Below the pieces are notes generated by a model, which was given only the letters and a program-made list of their open reading frames with translations, was not told where the DNA came from and did not search any database. The position numbers and the translations under genes are program-made. Positions 44,176 to 52,222 of a DNA stretch of 64,000 bases are shown here, piece by piece (positions within the stretch are counted from its first letter, which is position 1; each line of letters begins with the position of its first letter). The stretch covers positions 1-64,000 of the forward strand of contig CAYOFP010000005.1 in assembly GCA_964403505.1 (NCBI GenBank), written 5' to 3'. The stretch is from CAKSEI01 sp964403505. Its GTDB lineage: Bacteria > Bacillota > Clostridia > Oscillospirales > CAG-272.

Positions 44176-44718
44176 TCATTGATTCACTGCGGATATCTCC
44201 TCTTCCTCTGCAGGCCGCCATGCGATACCGAAATTCACATCCTTAAAAAGTGCGGCCAGTCCTGTAATCTGTTTCAGTCTCAATATTTCATCCTTATCCA
44301 TGCCTAAGTGTTTGGAGATCCATGCATCGGAACGCCCAAGCTCATGCAGCTCCTTTACGATGTTACTCATCAGATCGACATCGTGAGAGCCTCTTGCCCT
44401 GTTGTGACGGATCGTACTTGCCATTCTGTGGTCGATCGGTTTATCTATCACCGATACCGGAAGCAAACCGCCTTCACGCTCACGGATATCGGGATAATCC
44501 AACATAACGCGATAGCGGTGAAATCCGTCGACAATAATGTACTCATCACTGCTCTCCACATAATAACATACAATCGGCATAGTATAGCCGTCCTCTTTTA
44601 TGCTGTCGTACAGAAGCTTCATTTCAGGAGGTGCGACCGCATTCGGGTTATATGTATTCGGCACGATCTTCTCGATCGGAACTGCCTTTATGTTATATAC
44701 CGGACTTTTTTGTGCCAT
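44176..44718 (-). CDS. ibrB: IbrB-like ParB-domain protein
   Basis: A 180-residue protein with an N-terminal ParB/sulfiredoxin-fold domain (VPIEKIVPNTYNPN, VDGFHRYRVM) and a helical C-terminus with an HTH-like stretch (SDAWISKHLGMDKDEILRLKQ). It matches the partner of IbrA, known in E. coli as a regulator pair carried on mobile DNA. The ATG at 44718 is one base after the ibrA stop, so the two are translationally linked. Its biochemical role is not established; the same fold in related systems hydrolyses ATP or CTP. Confidence 0.8.
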   Translation of the reverse strand: MAQKSPVYNIKAVPIEKIVPNTYNPNAVAPPEMKLLYDSIKEDGYTMPIVCYYVESSDEYIIVDGFHRYRVMLDYPDIREREGGLLPVSVIDKPIDHRMASTIRHNRARGSHDVDLMSNIVKELHELGRSDAWISKHLGMDKDEILRLKQITGLAALFKDVNFGIAWRPAEEEEISAVNQ

Positions 44719-44719
44719 G

Positions 44720-46036
44720 TCAATCACCTACTTTGCTGTATTTATCTTTTAAAATATCAATACGTTTTTGCTGTTCTCTTGTTAATCCGAAGCCCATGAA
44801 ACGACAGATGTGATCATTTTTAAGAATGCAATAACACATCCTCTTCCAGCTTGGGATATCCTTTGTTGATTTTATATCGTCTGTATGATCGGGAATCTTA
44901 CTTAAGAATACAATTCGGGAGTTTTTCATAATTGTATAATTTGATACGCCGTTTCGCTTAATTTTATATCCCTTATCGATCAGTTCCTGTATCACATGTT
45001 CTTCGAGACCTCCGCCTGTCTTATGCCAGAACTCCATAGATGCCTTAAACTTTTTGATATAATTATTACGGAGACGGGCAGGCAGGGTGCTTAAAAGAAA
45101 TTTTGTATACGATTCCCATGTATGACCTTCCGGCAATGTGATATTGCGGTATCCCATGGCTTTCGTCTTGCCGTAGATCGCACCGAAATTAGCTCCTCTT
45201 ACACGACCGACAAGTTTAGCCCATATTTCAGGATCGAGTACACGGTAAAGGTTAAGGCTGTCTTTTGCATAATCGTTAAATGGAGAAGCCACACGCATCT
45301 GATCCGGCTTCAATCCTGCCATATAATACAGATCATATATCCGGTTGTATTCATAATTAAATGTGTAAATGGCATGCCAGACATCACTTTTTGCCCAATC
45401 GTACAGAGGAGATGCCGCCCACACATCCTTAAACTGTTTACTGATCCAACACTGATCTTTATAACCGTATTTTTTATTGAGAATTGCGCTGTAACGCTGA
45501 AGGGACTCGTCTGCACGTATGCCCAAAAGACATACTGTTTTCTTCTCTCCGTGAGAAAGTCTGTACCACCGTCCAAACTGTTTCGCTAAATCTTCCTGAT
45601 GCATACGGTAATGATATGTCGTGATAGGATTATTCTGAAGATTAATCACATAGGGATATTCCGGCATCGGACGAACCCATGCAGATTCCTTTGTATCATC
45701 CCATGGATACCAATACATCTGATAACTGCTGAGCGCCGTTCTCGTTGCCATAGGAAGGCAGACCCAGTACGGTTCAACCTCATCTTTGATTCGCTCGAAG
45801 GTTCGCTCTACATACTGAGTAGTCACACTGTATTGAGCTTCAAAATCCTGATGAAATACACCGATCCTTTTGTCGGGATAATATTTGCGTTGAAAATCAA
45901 GCGTAAGGTTCAGCAGAAGTCCGCTATCCTTGCCGCCGGAAAAAGAGACAAAAATATTGTCAAACTCTTCAAATATAAATCTCAGCCTCTCCTGAAGTGC
46001 TTCATATACATTCTGATTTGTGTATTCTCTTTTCAT
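44720..46036 (-). CDS. ibrA: IbrA-like PAPS-reductase family protein (DUF3440)
   Basis: A 438-residue ATP-pyrophosphatase/PAPS-reductase fold with the PP-loop SFSGGKDSG (33-38) and family segments YWVCLPMATRTALS, LLGIRADESLQRY, PLYDWAKSDVW and the C-terminal DUF3440 region (KRMCYCILKNDHICRFMGFG). PP-loop proteins of this group include DndC-type enzymes that add sulfur to DNA, so with the ParB-like partner a nucleic-acid-modifying role is plausible but unproven. The pair lies in an accessory region. Confidence 0.85.
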   Translation of the reverse strand: MKREYTNQNVYEALQERLRFIFEEFDNIFVSFSGGKDSGLLLNLTLDFQRKYYPDKRIGVFHQDFEAQYSVTTQYVERTFERIKDEVEPYWVCLPMATRTALSSYQMYWYPWDDTKESAWVRPMPEYPYVINLQNNPITTYHYRMHQEDLAKQFGRWYRLSHGEKKTVCLLGIRADESLQRYSAILNKKYGYKDQCWISKQFKDVWAASPLYDWAKSDVWHAIYTFNYEYNRIYDLYYMAGLKPDQMRVASPFNDYAKDSLNLYRVLDPEIWAKLVGRVRGANFGAIYGKTKAMGYRNITLPEGHTWESYTKFLLSTLPARLRNNYIKKFKASMEFWHKTGGGLEEHVIQELIDKGYKIKRNGVSNYTIMKNSRIVFLSKIPDHTDDIKSTKDIPSWKRMCYCILKNDHICRFMGFGLTREQQKRIDILKDKYSKVGD

Positions 46037-46163
46037 TGTGTTATCATTCCATATGCCAAGCTTCGACAGATTTCGCTATTGAATCAGGTACATTTTACCA
46101 TAATTTTACTCCGGAGTAAATATTTTCCTGTGAACTTTTCGTTTACTCTGCGACACGAGCGAC

Positions 46164-46194
46164 ACAAAAAATAAGCCGGACAGCTGTCCGGCTT
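46164..46194 (-). terminator. hairpin upstream of the ibrA gene
   Basis: Perfect 22-bp palindrome AAGCCGGACAG/CTGTCCGGCTT followed on the minus strand by ATTTTTTG. It terminates transcription coming from the ArsR-like gene. Confidence 0.85.
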
Positions 46195-46202
46195 CATCGG
46201 GT

Positions 46203-46262
46203 AAAACAAAAAGGGTATCCGTATCAATGAAAATGGAAACATCATTGATATACGGATACCCC
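46203..46262 (-). terminator. second hairpin of the same gap
   Basis: GGGTATCCGTAT-CAATGA pairs with TCATTG-ATACGGATACCC with a small bulge, then TTTTTGTTTT on the minus strand. Together with 46164-46194 it is a tandem terminator. Confidence 0.85.
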
Positions 46263-46275
46263 CGATTGCGTCAGA

Positions 46276-46323
46276 TCATGTTATGAATACAGACCTGATC
46301 GCACCGTCATACAGCGGAAACAT
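46276..46323 (-). CDS. micro-ORF, 15 residues (MFPLYDGAIRSVFIT)
   Basis: A short frame with ATG at 46323 and GAGATAA about five bases upstream, in the transcript downstream of the ArsR-like gene and before two terminators. The peptide is amphipathic and lacks Cys. It could be a signalling or modified peptide, or only chance; nothing further supports it. Confidence 0.3.
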   Translation of the reverse strand: MFPLYDGAIRSVFIT

Positions 46324-46340
46324 AAGTTTATCTCATGTTC

Positions 46341-46370
46341 TTATAACAGGGCGCTGAATATATGGAACAT
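46341..46370 (-). CDS. micro-ORF, 9 residues
   Basis: ATG at 46370, peptide MFHIFSALL. It lies between the ArsR-like gene and the 15-residue frame; its start resembles MF-x-x-(F/Y) of the other. Low support. Confidence 0.15.
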   Translation of the reverse strand: MFHIFSALL

Positions 46371-46427
46371 GCCGAAACGGTGATCAGCGAACTTAACTCC
46401 TGAAATGAGATCGTTTTCACGGTAGGA

Positions 46428-47504
46428 TTACTCCATTTTCTGCTGTTTTCTTTGTTGTTCATTTGTCAATTCTCCTATTTTATGACTTATAATATTTACA
46501 GTTTTGGTCAGTAAACTGTAATTCAGACGATAAAAAATCTGCAGTCCGTCTCTTCTTGAAATATAAAGTATACCGCTATCATGAAGTATCTCAATATGGC
46601 GAAGAACCGTCGTAAGCGGAACTTTGATAATTTTGGAGACTGAACTTGCGGTCAACTCAACATGCTCGGTGAAAGTATGTAAGATGGAAAGCCGGGTGTC
46701 ATTTCCGACAGAAGTCAGCATCTGACGAAGGTCAATATTCTGCTCATCAAAATATAAGTTCAGATTTTCTTCATGTTTGAAACCCAAAAGCAATCCTATA
46801 ACCCCGGCAAAAATCGTTTCTTTTGTAATATATTGATTTAACAGAGAAATAGTAAAATAGTGATTCTTTCCTAATTCAGTAAAACCCAATGATAACATTT
46901 GTCCGTATAATTGCATATTCCTATCGGAACAGATCTGCTCGCACTCTACTGCGAGCTTGGCCTGTTGACGACGATGCAGAGCGTTAACAGCTTGGTAAAT
47001 CTCAAGAAGCTTTTCGGTCAGCAGAGATATCACATAAGTGAAATTTCCGAATAACAGTGATATCTGCAGTTTGATATATTCCGGATATTCAGACAAATTT
47101 AATGCCTCGATATAAGACGCCGGTGCGGTAAGCGGAGTAACATTTTCCTCCTGTAAGATTGAAACGTCAGGAAATAATGTAGAAAATGCTTTGGAATAAA
47201 TATAATCTGAATTTACAGTCATCTTGCGCAAAAAGGTATCGATCGTATCATTTTGATAATCAATATATTTCGTGAAGAAAGCAGTCATTACAGTCGGCGT
47301 TTGATTCTGATATAAAAACAAAGGCTTCAGAACCAACGGCAAAGAAGGCACGAGCTTCTCAACCTCCTGATAACATTCTTCCATAAAAGATGTATCTGTA
47401 AAGTCATTGGTAATTACATCTTTTACCGCCTGTTCATTAAAATACTTAATGCAAAAAAACAAAGTGTCATAAATTTTTCCGATTTCGCCCTTATACTTCA
47501 TCAT
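46428..47504 (-). CDS. ArsR-like winged-helix regulator with large N-terminal domain
   Basis: A 358-residue soluble protein. The last 90 residues form an ArsR-type winged helix (SVGNDTRLSILHTFTEHVELTASSVSKII, TTVLRHIEILHDSGILYISRRDG). The first 265 residues are helical and of unknown family, probably the sensor part. The ATG at 47504 follows ATGGAGC at some distance; a second ATG is the next codon. AT-rich like its surroundings. It may sense a peptide or ligand related to the downstream micro-ORFs, but that is speculation. Confidence 0.7.
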   Translation of the reverse strand: MMKYKGEIGKIYDTLFFCIKYFNEQAVKDVITNDFTDTSFMEECYQEVEKLVPSLPLVLKPLFLYQNQTPTVMTAFFTKYIDYQNDTIDTFLRKMTVNSDYIYSKAFSTLFPDVSILQEENVTPLTAPASYIEALNLSEYPEYIKLQISLLFGNFTYVISLLTEKLLEIYQAVNALHRRQQAKLAVECEQICSDRNMQLYGQMLSLGFTELGKNHYFTISLLNQYITKETIFAGVIGLLLGFKHEENLNLYFDEQNIDLRQMLTSVGNDTRLSILHTFTEHVELTASSVSKIIKVPLTTVLRHIEILHDSGILYISRRDGLQIFYRLNYSLLTKTVNIISHKIGELTNEQQRKQQKME

Positions 47505-47710
47505 AAAATCAATGCTCCATTTCTGTAATTTTGTCGATCGTATAAACAAGTTTTTTGTTATTATATCACATAATCGGGATTTTGGCAATATTAAATGTAA
47601 AATTATGTCATTATTTTTGTTAAATGGTTGTATTAGCAGTTAAATGTTAAAATTTGCACAATATTTTATAGCAATCATGATATAAATTTATAATATTTTG
47701 TAAAACAATA

Positions 47711-47739
47711 TTGACAATATCCAAAATATGGAGTAAAAT
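47711..47739 (+). promoter_or_regulatory. strong promoter in a 520-base gap, reading toward the XRE gene
   Basis: TTGACA (47711-47716), 17 bases, TAAAAT (47734-47739). It would give a leader of about 280 bases before the XRE gene. No RNA family is recognised in that leader. The rest of 47505-48027 is AT-rich and contains no credible gene. Confidence 0.7.
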
Positions 47740-47930
47740 TAAATAGCAGAAAGAAATCTCCAATCATAAAACCCGGTAATTGAAGCTTACAGTGTTAATT
47801 ATGTTTTGCAATTTTTAATGCAAACAATATGTTGGCAGAGGACTGACGCAACGGATACAAAGCGGAAATCGGCATCCTGTAAGAATACATTTTATTATAG
47901 AAGAACTAAAAATCCTCCGTTTTCTGGGAG

Positions 47931-47951
47931 TTTTGACTAAATTTGTCAAAA
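47931..47951. promoter_or_regulatory. palindromic operator candidate upstream of the XRE gene
   Basis: TTTTGAC-TAAATTT-GTCAAAA, a perfect 7-bp dyad with a seven-base spacer, 77 bases before the XRE ATG. An autoregulatory site is inferred. Confidence 0.45.
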
Positions 47952-48027
47952 TATAGGTGTGCCCGATTCAAAACGAAGATAGAAACTGGTAAAATTTTCT
48001 TCGTTTGTGTTTGGACGGGCAAATCAT

Positions 48028-48297
48028 ATGAGAATTGAGAAAGAAAAAGTTTTGAAGGAGGAACTGCGTTTTCTGGCAATCGAAACAAGAGACCGCCTGA
48101 AAATCACTCAGAAGAAAATGGGAAAGATACTCGAGATGAGCGAAAGCTCATACTCCGATATCGAGACCGGTGAGTCTATGTGCGGTACGTTAACTACGGT
48201 ACTGCTCCTGAGTTTACAGCCGGATCCACGTGAGTTCATTAATAAAACTGCAATGAAATTTCAAAAACTTTACGAAAAGGAGATACAGACAATATGA
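48028..48297 (+). CDS. XRE-family helix-turn-helix protein
   Basis: An 89-residue DNA-binding protein with HTH TRDRLKITQKKMGKILEMSESSYSDIETGES. I chose the ATG at 48028 with GGACGGG before it; a GTG at 48007 is possible. It overlaps the next small gene by four bases (ATGA). It has no phage genes around it. Confidence 0.8.
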   Translation: MRIEKEKVLKEELRFLAIETRDRLKITQKKMGKILEMSESSYSDIETGESMCGTLTTVLLLSLQPDPREFINKTAMKFQKLYEKEIQTI

Positions 48298-48536
48298 TAT
48301 CAATTACATACGGAACGACCGAGGAGATATACTCGTTAAACGGCGCCAGCCGCACTTCTTACGGCATCGCCGCTTATTCCAATGCAGAGGTCGACGGCAC
48401 TGCGACGATCATCGCTTCGTTGATGGATATAACTTCCGATAGAGAAAAAGTCGATAAACTGGTGGCATTATGCAATCAGATGGAGCTTTCTGTCATCCAC
48501 TTATATGATGTGGTTGAGGATATTCTTGACGATTAA
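48294..48536 (+). CDS. small conserved protein (DUF6514-like)
   Basis: An 80-residue acidic protein: SITYGTTEEIY, SYGIAAYSNAEVDGTATI, and ELSVIHLYDVVEDIL at the end. I recall this pattern from small clostridial proteins of DUF6514; their function is unknown. Translation is coupled to the XRE protein, so it may modulate it. Confidence 0.6.
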   Translation: MISITYGTTEEIYSLNGASRTSYGIAAYSNAEVDGTATIIASLMDITSDREKVDKLVALCNQMELSVIHLYDVVEDILDD

Positions 48537-48623
48537 CACACAAATAGAATTAAAAAGCGAGCTGAGAAAATAATATACAATATTAATAGAAAGGACAGCT
48601 CCAAACACAAACACGCTTGCTTT

Positions 48624-48662
48624 CCACCGAGGGGTTCCCCCCTCGGTGGTTTTGTGTTTTTT
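48624..48662 (+). terminator. terminator after the XRE/DUF6514-like pair
   Basis: Eleven-bp GC stem CCACCGAGGGG/CCCCTCGGTGG, four-base loop, T-rich tail. Confidence 0.93.
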
Positions 48663-48739
48663 TCAGAGGAACCGTGAAGATACACTACAGATATAAAGAA
48701 AGCACCTGTCTTTTGGGCAGATGCTTTTTGTAATATAAA

Positions 48740-49639
48740 TCAGTTGTTTTCATACGGCACACGAAAGTAATCGAGATAGGCCTTGAATTTGTCCTGTGCG
48801 GCAAGACAGGTATCCCGCAGATAGCCCTTTTCCCGTTTCCATTCCCGAAGCCCCCGGTAATAGAACAGCTTAAGCTCTTCGTCAATGATAAATGGCACGA
48901 TGCTATTTCTCAGGCATTCCTTGAACAGGATCAATCGTCCTACACCACCGTTACCGTCCTGAAAAGGATGGATGCGTTCAAACTGATAATGGAAGTCAAT
49001 AATATCTTCCAACGTTTTATCCTTAGTGCGGTTGTAGCCATTCAGAAGCTCACGCATTTTTGTGCCTACTTCCTCCGGCGACGCAGTGTCCTGACCGCCT
49101 ACCTCATTGGGCAGCCGTTTATAATCTCCCACTGCAAACCAGTCTTTCCGACTGTCGGATGTACCGCTTTTGAGAACGGAATGAAGCTGTTTAATAAATC
49201 TTTCGCTGAGCGCATATCCTGCATTGTCGATTACTATGTCGATACACTTGAAGTGATTGGCTGTTTCCACTATATCATCCACATTGAGCGTGGCCTTTTC
49301 CATACCGATTGTGTTGGTTTCAAAAATATACCGTGTCTGATCATGTGTCAGACGGTTTCCCTCAATATGGTTAGAATTATAGGTCAGCTCGATCTGCACT
49401 TTATGATAGATACCTCCGGATAACTTTACTGCCTTTTCGTTTCGCAGCACTTCAAGCAGTGTGACAGGCGCATCGCTTTTTTGATTTGTGCGTCTGGGCT
49501 TCTCTGCCGTTTCGGGAATATTCCATGTCTTGCCTGTCAAAAAAGCGCCCGTAATTCTTCCCTGCGCACAATAGTTACGTACACTTCGTTCCGACACATT
49601 CCACCGTTTTGCCGCCTCTGCAGACGAAATATATCTCAC
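48740..49639 (-). CDS. Fic-family protein with N-terminal HTH
   Basis: A 299-residue protein. Residues 1-45 form a MerR/excisionase-like DNA-binding fold (SSAEAAKRWNVSERSVRNYCAQGRI). The Fic motif is HPFQDGNGGVGR (224-235), with Gly in place of the first Arg of HPFx(D/E)GNGRxxR. An inhibitory helix motif S-x3-E-G (Ser89-Glu93) precedes it, as in self-inhibited class II Fic proteins. Fic enzymes AMPylate proteins. The fused DNA-binding part suggests autoregulation. AT-neutral; no antitoxin gene adjacent. Confidence 0.88.
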   Translation of the reverse strand: MRYISSAEAAKRWNVSERSVRNYCAQGRITGAFLTGKTWNIPETAEKPRRTNQKSDAPVTLLEVLRNEKAVKLSGGIYHKVQIELTYNSNHIEGNRLTHDQTRYIFETNTIGMEKATLNVDDIVETANHFKCIDIVIDNAGYALSERFIKQLHSVLKSGTSDSRKDWFAVGDYKRLPNEVGGQDTASPEEVGTKMRELLNGYNRTKDKTLEDIIDFHYQFERIHPFQDGNGGVGRLILFKECLRNSIVPFIIDEELKLFYYRGLREWKREKGYLRDTCLAAQDKFKAYLDYFRVPYENN

Positions 49640-49788
49640 CGGACATGTCCTCCTTGTAGTTTCTGCATTTATTATACCACTTTATCGGCAAAATATCAAT
49701 AGATGCTTTGTAAATACACCCGTCAATGTTGCCGATATCGGAAATATGTCTTTTATTAAAGGATTAATGACGCTACGCAAAATGGACG

Positions 49789-49822
49789 TTTTTGGATTGA
49801 GGGATTTGAACCTGCGTAAATG
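49789..49822. repeat. direct repeat copy, outer side of locus C
   Basis: GTTTTTGGATTGAGGGATTTG and AACCTGCGTAAA, aligned with 50002-50036 in the same orientation. Core GATTTGAACC resembles the complement of a tRNA T-loop. The two copies bound about 180 bases with no gene. Confidence 0.6.
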
Positions 49823-49854
49823 AATTTGCAAATTACAGCACAACTCGTATATAT

Positions 49855-49935
49855 AATTAATCGCTTTGCGAAGCAAAGCTACCGATTCTCTTATCTTTTC
49901 TCTCTTAGTTTTTCTCCGGAAAAAAGTCGCTTGAT
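49855..49935 (-). repeat. relic sharing the NUDIX gene end and hairpin of the 22-kb cassette
   Basis: Read on the minus strand, CAAGCGACTTTTTTCCGGAGAA and then TAGCTTTGCTTCGCAAAGC closely match 22150-22203 (the end of the NUDIX gene and the hairpin after it). No open frame remains. It is either a decayed cassette or a conserved 3' part of the element. Apart from this and the flanking repeats, 49640-50044 holds nothing I can name. Confidence 0.6.
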
Positions 49936-50001
49936 TTTTTAGAGAAGAAAGAAGAACGAGAAGAGAAGAGTGAAGAGTACAAAAAGAAAAAGATGTATTT
50001 G

Positions 50002-50036
50002 TGTTTTTGGATGATGGTTTTGAACTCTCGTAAACC
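50002..50036. repeat. direct repeat copy, inner side of locus C
   Basis: Partner of 49789-49822 (TTTTTGGAT-GATGG-TTTGAACT-TCGTAAA). The complement, TTTACGAGAGTTCAAA, also matches locus A at 21571-21586. Confidence 0.6.
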
Positions 50037-50044
50037 AAAAACAG

Positions 50045-50220
50045 AATGAAATCGTTCGCTTTGCTCACGATGAAATCCTCACTCTGTTCGGATGAAATCT
50101 TCGGCTACGCCTCAGATGAAATCAAATCCACCCATCCGCCGTCGAGGCGGATTTCATCCCCGCAGGGGATTTCATCCATCGCAGATGGATTTTACCCACC
50201 CGCAAGGGTGGATTTAATTG
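50045..50220. repeat. multi-hairpin array C, behind tRNA-Ser
   Basis: Homologue of the array at 21391-21557, in opposite orientation. On the minus strand the enclosing stem is AAATCCACC/GGTGGATTT and the inner hairpins are ATCCATC/GATGGAT, ATCCCC/GGGGAT, ATCCGCC/GGCGGAT and ATCGT-GA-GC/GC-GA-ACGAT. Linkers are again GATGAAATC on one side and GATTTCATC on the other. Where the stems differ from array A, both partners change. Confidence 0.85.
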
Positions 50221-50252
50221 AAAAATCCGTCGACAAAAGTCGACGGATTTTT
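50221..50252 (-). terminator. tRNA-Ser terminator
   Basis: Stem AAAAATCCGTCGAC/GTCGACGGATTTTT, loop AAAA (TTTT on the transcribed strand). Confidence 0.9.
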
Positions 50253-50253
50253 C

Positions 50254-50342
50254 TGGCGGAAGGTGTGGGATTCGAACCCACGTGGGCGTGAACCCAAACG
50301 GTTTTCAAGACCGCCTCGTTATGACCGCTTCGATAACCTTCC
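50254..50342 (-). tRNA. tRNA-Ser (anticodon TGA)
   Basis: Acceptor GGAAGGT/ACCTTCC, anticodon loop CTTGAAA giving TGA, long variable arm (TTGGGTTCACGCCCA), T loop GTTCGAATC, encoded CCA. Confidence 0.97.
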
Positions 50343-50374
50343 GAGTATTACATATGCATGATACGCTGATAGAT

Positions 50375-50403
50375 ATCTTACCATAAACAACGGTTCTTGT
50401 CAA
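50375..50403 (-). promoter_or_regulatory. tRNA-Ser promoter
   Basis: TTGACA (complement of 50398-50403), 17 bases, TAAGAT (complement of 50375-50380). Confidence 0.85.
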
Positions 50404-50503
50404 GGTTTGATTTATGCATAAAGCGAGTTTTTTTGTGATTTACTTGCTTTTCGCATAATTTTGGTTTATAATCGTTATATATATAATAATTTGAGGTACA
50501 GTC

Positions 50504-51919
50504 TTGAACGGAAACGATCCACGAAATAATCAAAACAGAAATAATCAGGCCGGACCGAACGGATATGTCCGGCGTCCCTCCCCTACGGCAGGTAACAACG
50601 ATCGCCCAAGAAACGCACGCATCGTGCGTGATGACGACGCCGCACTCAATGAGCATTACGAGGACATGGTCGACGAGCGCATGAGACGCCGTGTCGATCG
50701 ATCGTATGCCGATATATCGTCGAACGTAAACCGTGATAACTATGCCGACCTCTCTACATTCGAGTCTCACGGCCACAGGAAAATATCCCCGGAAGTGATG
50801 CGCAGAAAAAGGAGAGCGGCACTCATTAAAAAGTACATGCCGATTTGCGCCGTGGTGCTTGTCCTCATTATCGCCATAATGATATACGCATTCGCCATTG
50901 CGCCTGCAAAAAAATACAAAAATGCGCAAAATGAACTCGAGCTTACAAACTACAATGCCGCGCAAAATATCTTTGAAAAGCTCGGCTCCTACAAGGACAG
51001 CGAGAAATATGTCAAATACATCGACGCAGTAATGGCGCTCGAATCAAAGGATTACGAAAAGGCAAGGAGTCTTTTCGGTGAGCTCGGCTCGTTCCTCGAT
51101 TCATCCGCGCGGCTCATCGGCATACCGACAGAGAACGTGGATACAGAAAAGGAAGAGGCATACAACGCCGCAATGAAGCGATTCACCTCGGGCGATTACG
51201 AAGGGGCACAGAGCGCCTTCGCCTCCCTCGGCAATTACAAGGATTCTGCCGCTCGGGCAAACGAATGTGACGAAAAGATCAAAAACAAGAAATACGACGA
51301 GGCCTGCCGTGCGCTCGAGAGCGGCGATACCGCAAAGGCAAGCGCACTTTTCTCGGAGCTCGGCGATTATAAGGACGCAAAAGATAAGCTCTCCTCTATC
51401 GGCGTAAACGAAGAACAGCAGAAACTCGCCGAGGCATATACCTCCGCATACGACAAATTCTCTTACCGTGACTACTACGCCGCATACGAGGATTTCAAGG
51501 CGCTCGGCAATTACAGAGACTCCATGGACTATATGCAGTATTCATATGCCATGTTCTTCATGACTCAGGGAGACTACGCCCGTGCTGAGGAAGAATTCGG
51601 CGCTGCAGGCGATTTCCTCGATGCCCCCGATATGATACTCAAATGCCGTTATGAAAGAGCCTACTCGGCATACGAAAACGGCGACTACACAACGGCGATA
51701 GAGCTTTTTTCCGAGCTTGGTAATTACTCGGATTCCGAGAGCAAGCTCGAACAGATAAAAACTGAATACAATGCAAAGCTCTATGAGACGGCACTGTTTA
51801 CCTACTACAACGGCGACCTCGACGGAGCGATCGAGATATTCACATCTCTCGGCTCGTACTCTGACTCCGCTGAATGGGTAAAAAGATTACAGGCTGAAAA
51901 ACAGTCTGCCGTAAAATAG
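50504..51919 (+). CDS. membrane-anchored TPR-like repeat protein
   Basis: A 471-residue protein starting at a TTG with GAGGT upstream. Residues 1-105 are Asn/Arg-rich and probably disordered in the cytoplasm; 112-133 is a single membrane helix; the rest is extracytoplasmic. It contains eight to nine degenerate repeats of the form (A)x-x-GDYxxAxxxFxxLGxYxDS, a Sel1/TPR-like helical hairpin common in clostridial surface proteins. A scaffold role is likely; partners are unknown. Confidence 0.8.
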   Translation: MNGNDPRNNQNRNNQAGPNGYVRRPSPTAGNNDRPRNARIVRDDDAALNEHYEDMVDERMRRRVDRSYADISSNVNRDNYADLSTFESHGHRKISPEVMRRKRRAALIKKYMPICAVVLVLIIAIMIYAFAIAPAKKYKNAQNELELTNYNAAQNIFEKLGSYKDSEKYVKYIDAVMALESKDYEKARSLFGELGSFLDSSARLIGIPTENVDTEKEEAYNAAMKRFTSGDYEGAQSAFASLGNYKDSAARANECDEKIKNKKYDEACRALESGDTAKASALFSELGDYKDAKDKLSSIGVNEEQQKLAEAYTSAYDKFSYRDYYAAYEDFKALGNYRDSMDYMQYSYAMFFMTQGDYARAEEEFGAAGDFLDAPDMILKCRYERAYSAYENGDYTTAIELFSELGNYSDSESKLEQIKTEYNAKLYETALFTYYNGDLDGAIEIFTSLGSYSDSAEWVKRLQAEKQSAVK

Positions 51920-51946
51920 AATCATAGCTAAAATAACCATCACAGC

Positions 51947-52222
51947 TGAGCTGACGAGAGTCGAACCCCGACGTCCGTGGACGGAGTGGGCGGCACGCTT
52001 ACGCACTGTGTGATTTTGACATATATTATATGTCTGCAATCCCACGGAGCAAAATCGCACTCGCCCGCTCCGCCCACAGATGCAAAGCATTTCTCGCAGA
52101 ACAGATTTGTGCTCGCAAAAGGCAAAGTACGCAGGCAATATACAATATTGCCAAGGACTTTAACGCATTGCGTGTGCAAATCTGCCTGCGAGAACCGCCG
52201 GAGTTCGACTCTCGTCAGCTCA
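51947..52222. repeat. 276-bp element with 24-bp terminal inverted repeats
   Basis: Ends 51947-51970 and 52199-52222 (starting TGAGCTGACGAGAGTCGAAC) are inverted copies with one mismatch. Inside are two nested imperfect palindromes with perfect centres GACATA-TATGTC and GGCAATAT-ATATTGCC. AGC lies directly outside each end, a possible target duplication. It resembles a MITE or a structured RNA. The right end runs into the cobalamin riboswitch, so an inverted partial duplication of the leader is an alternative. It carries no credible gene. Confidence 0.6.
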
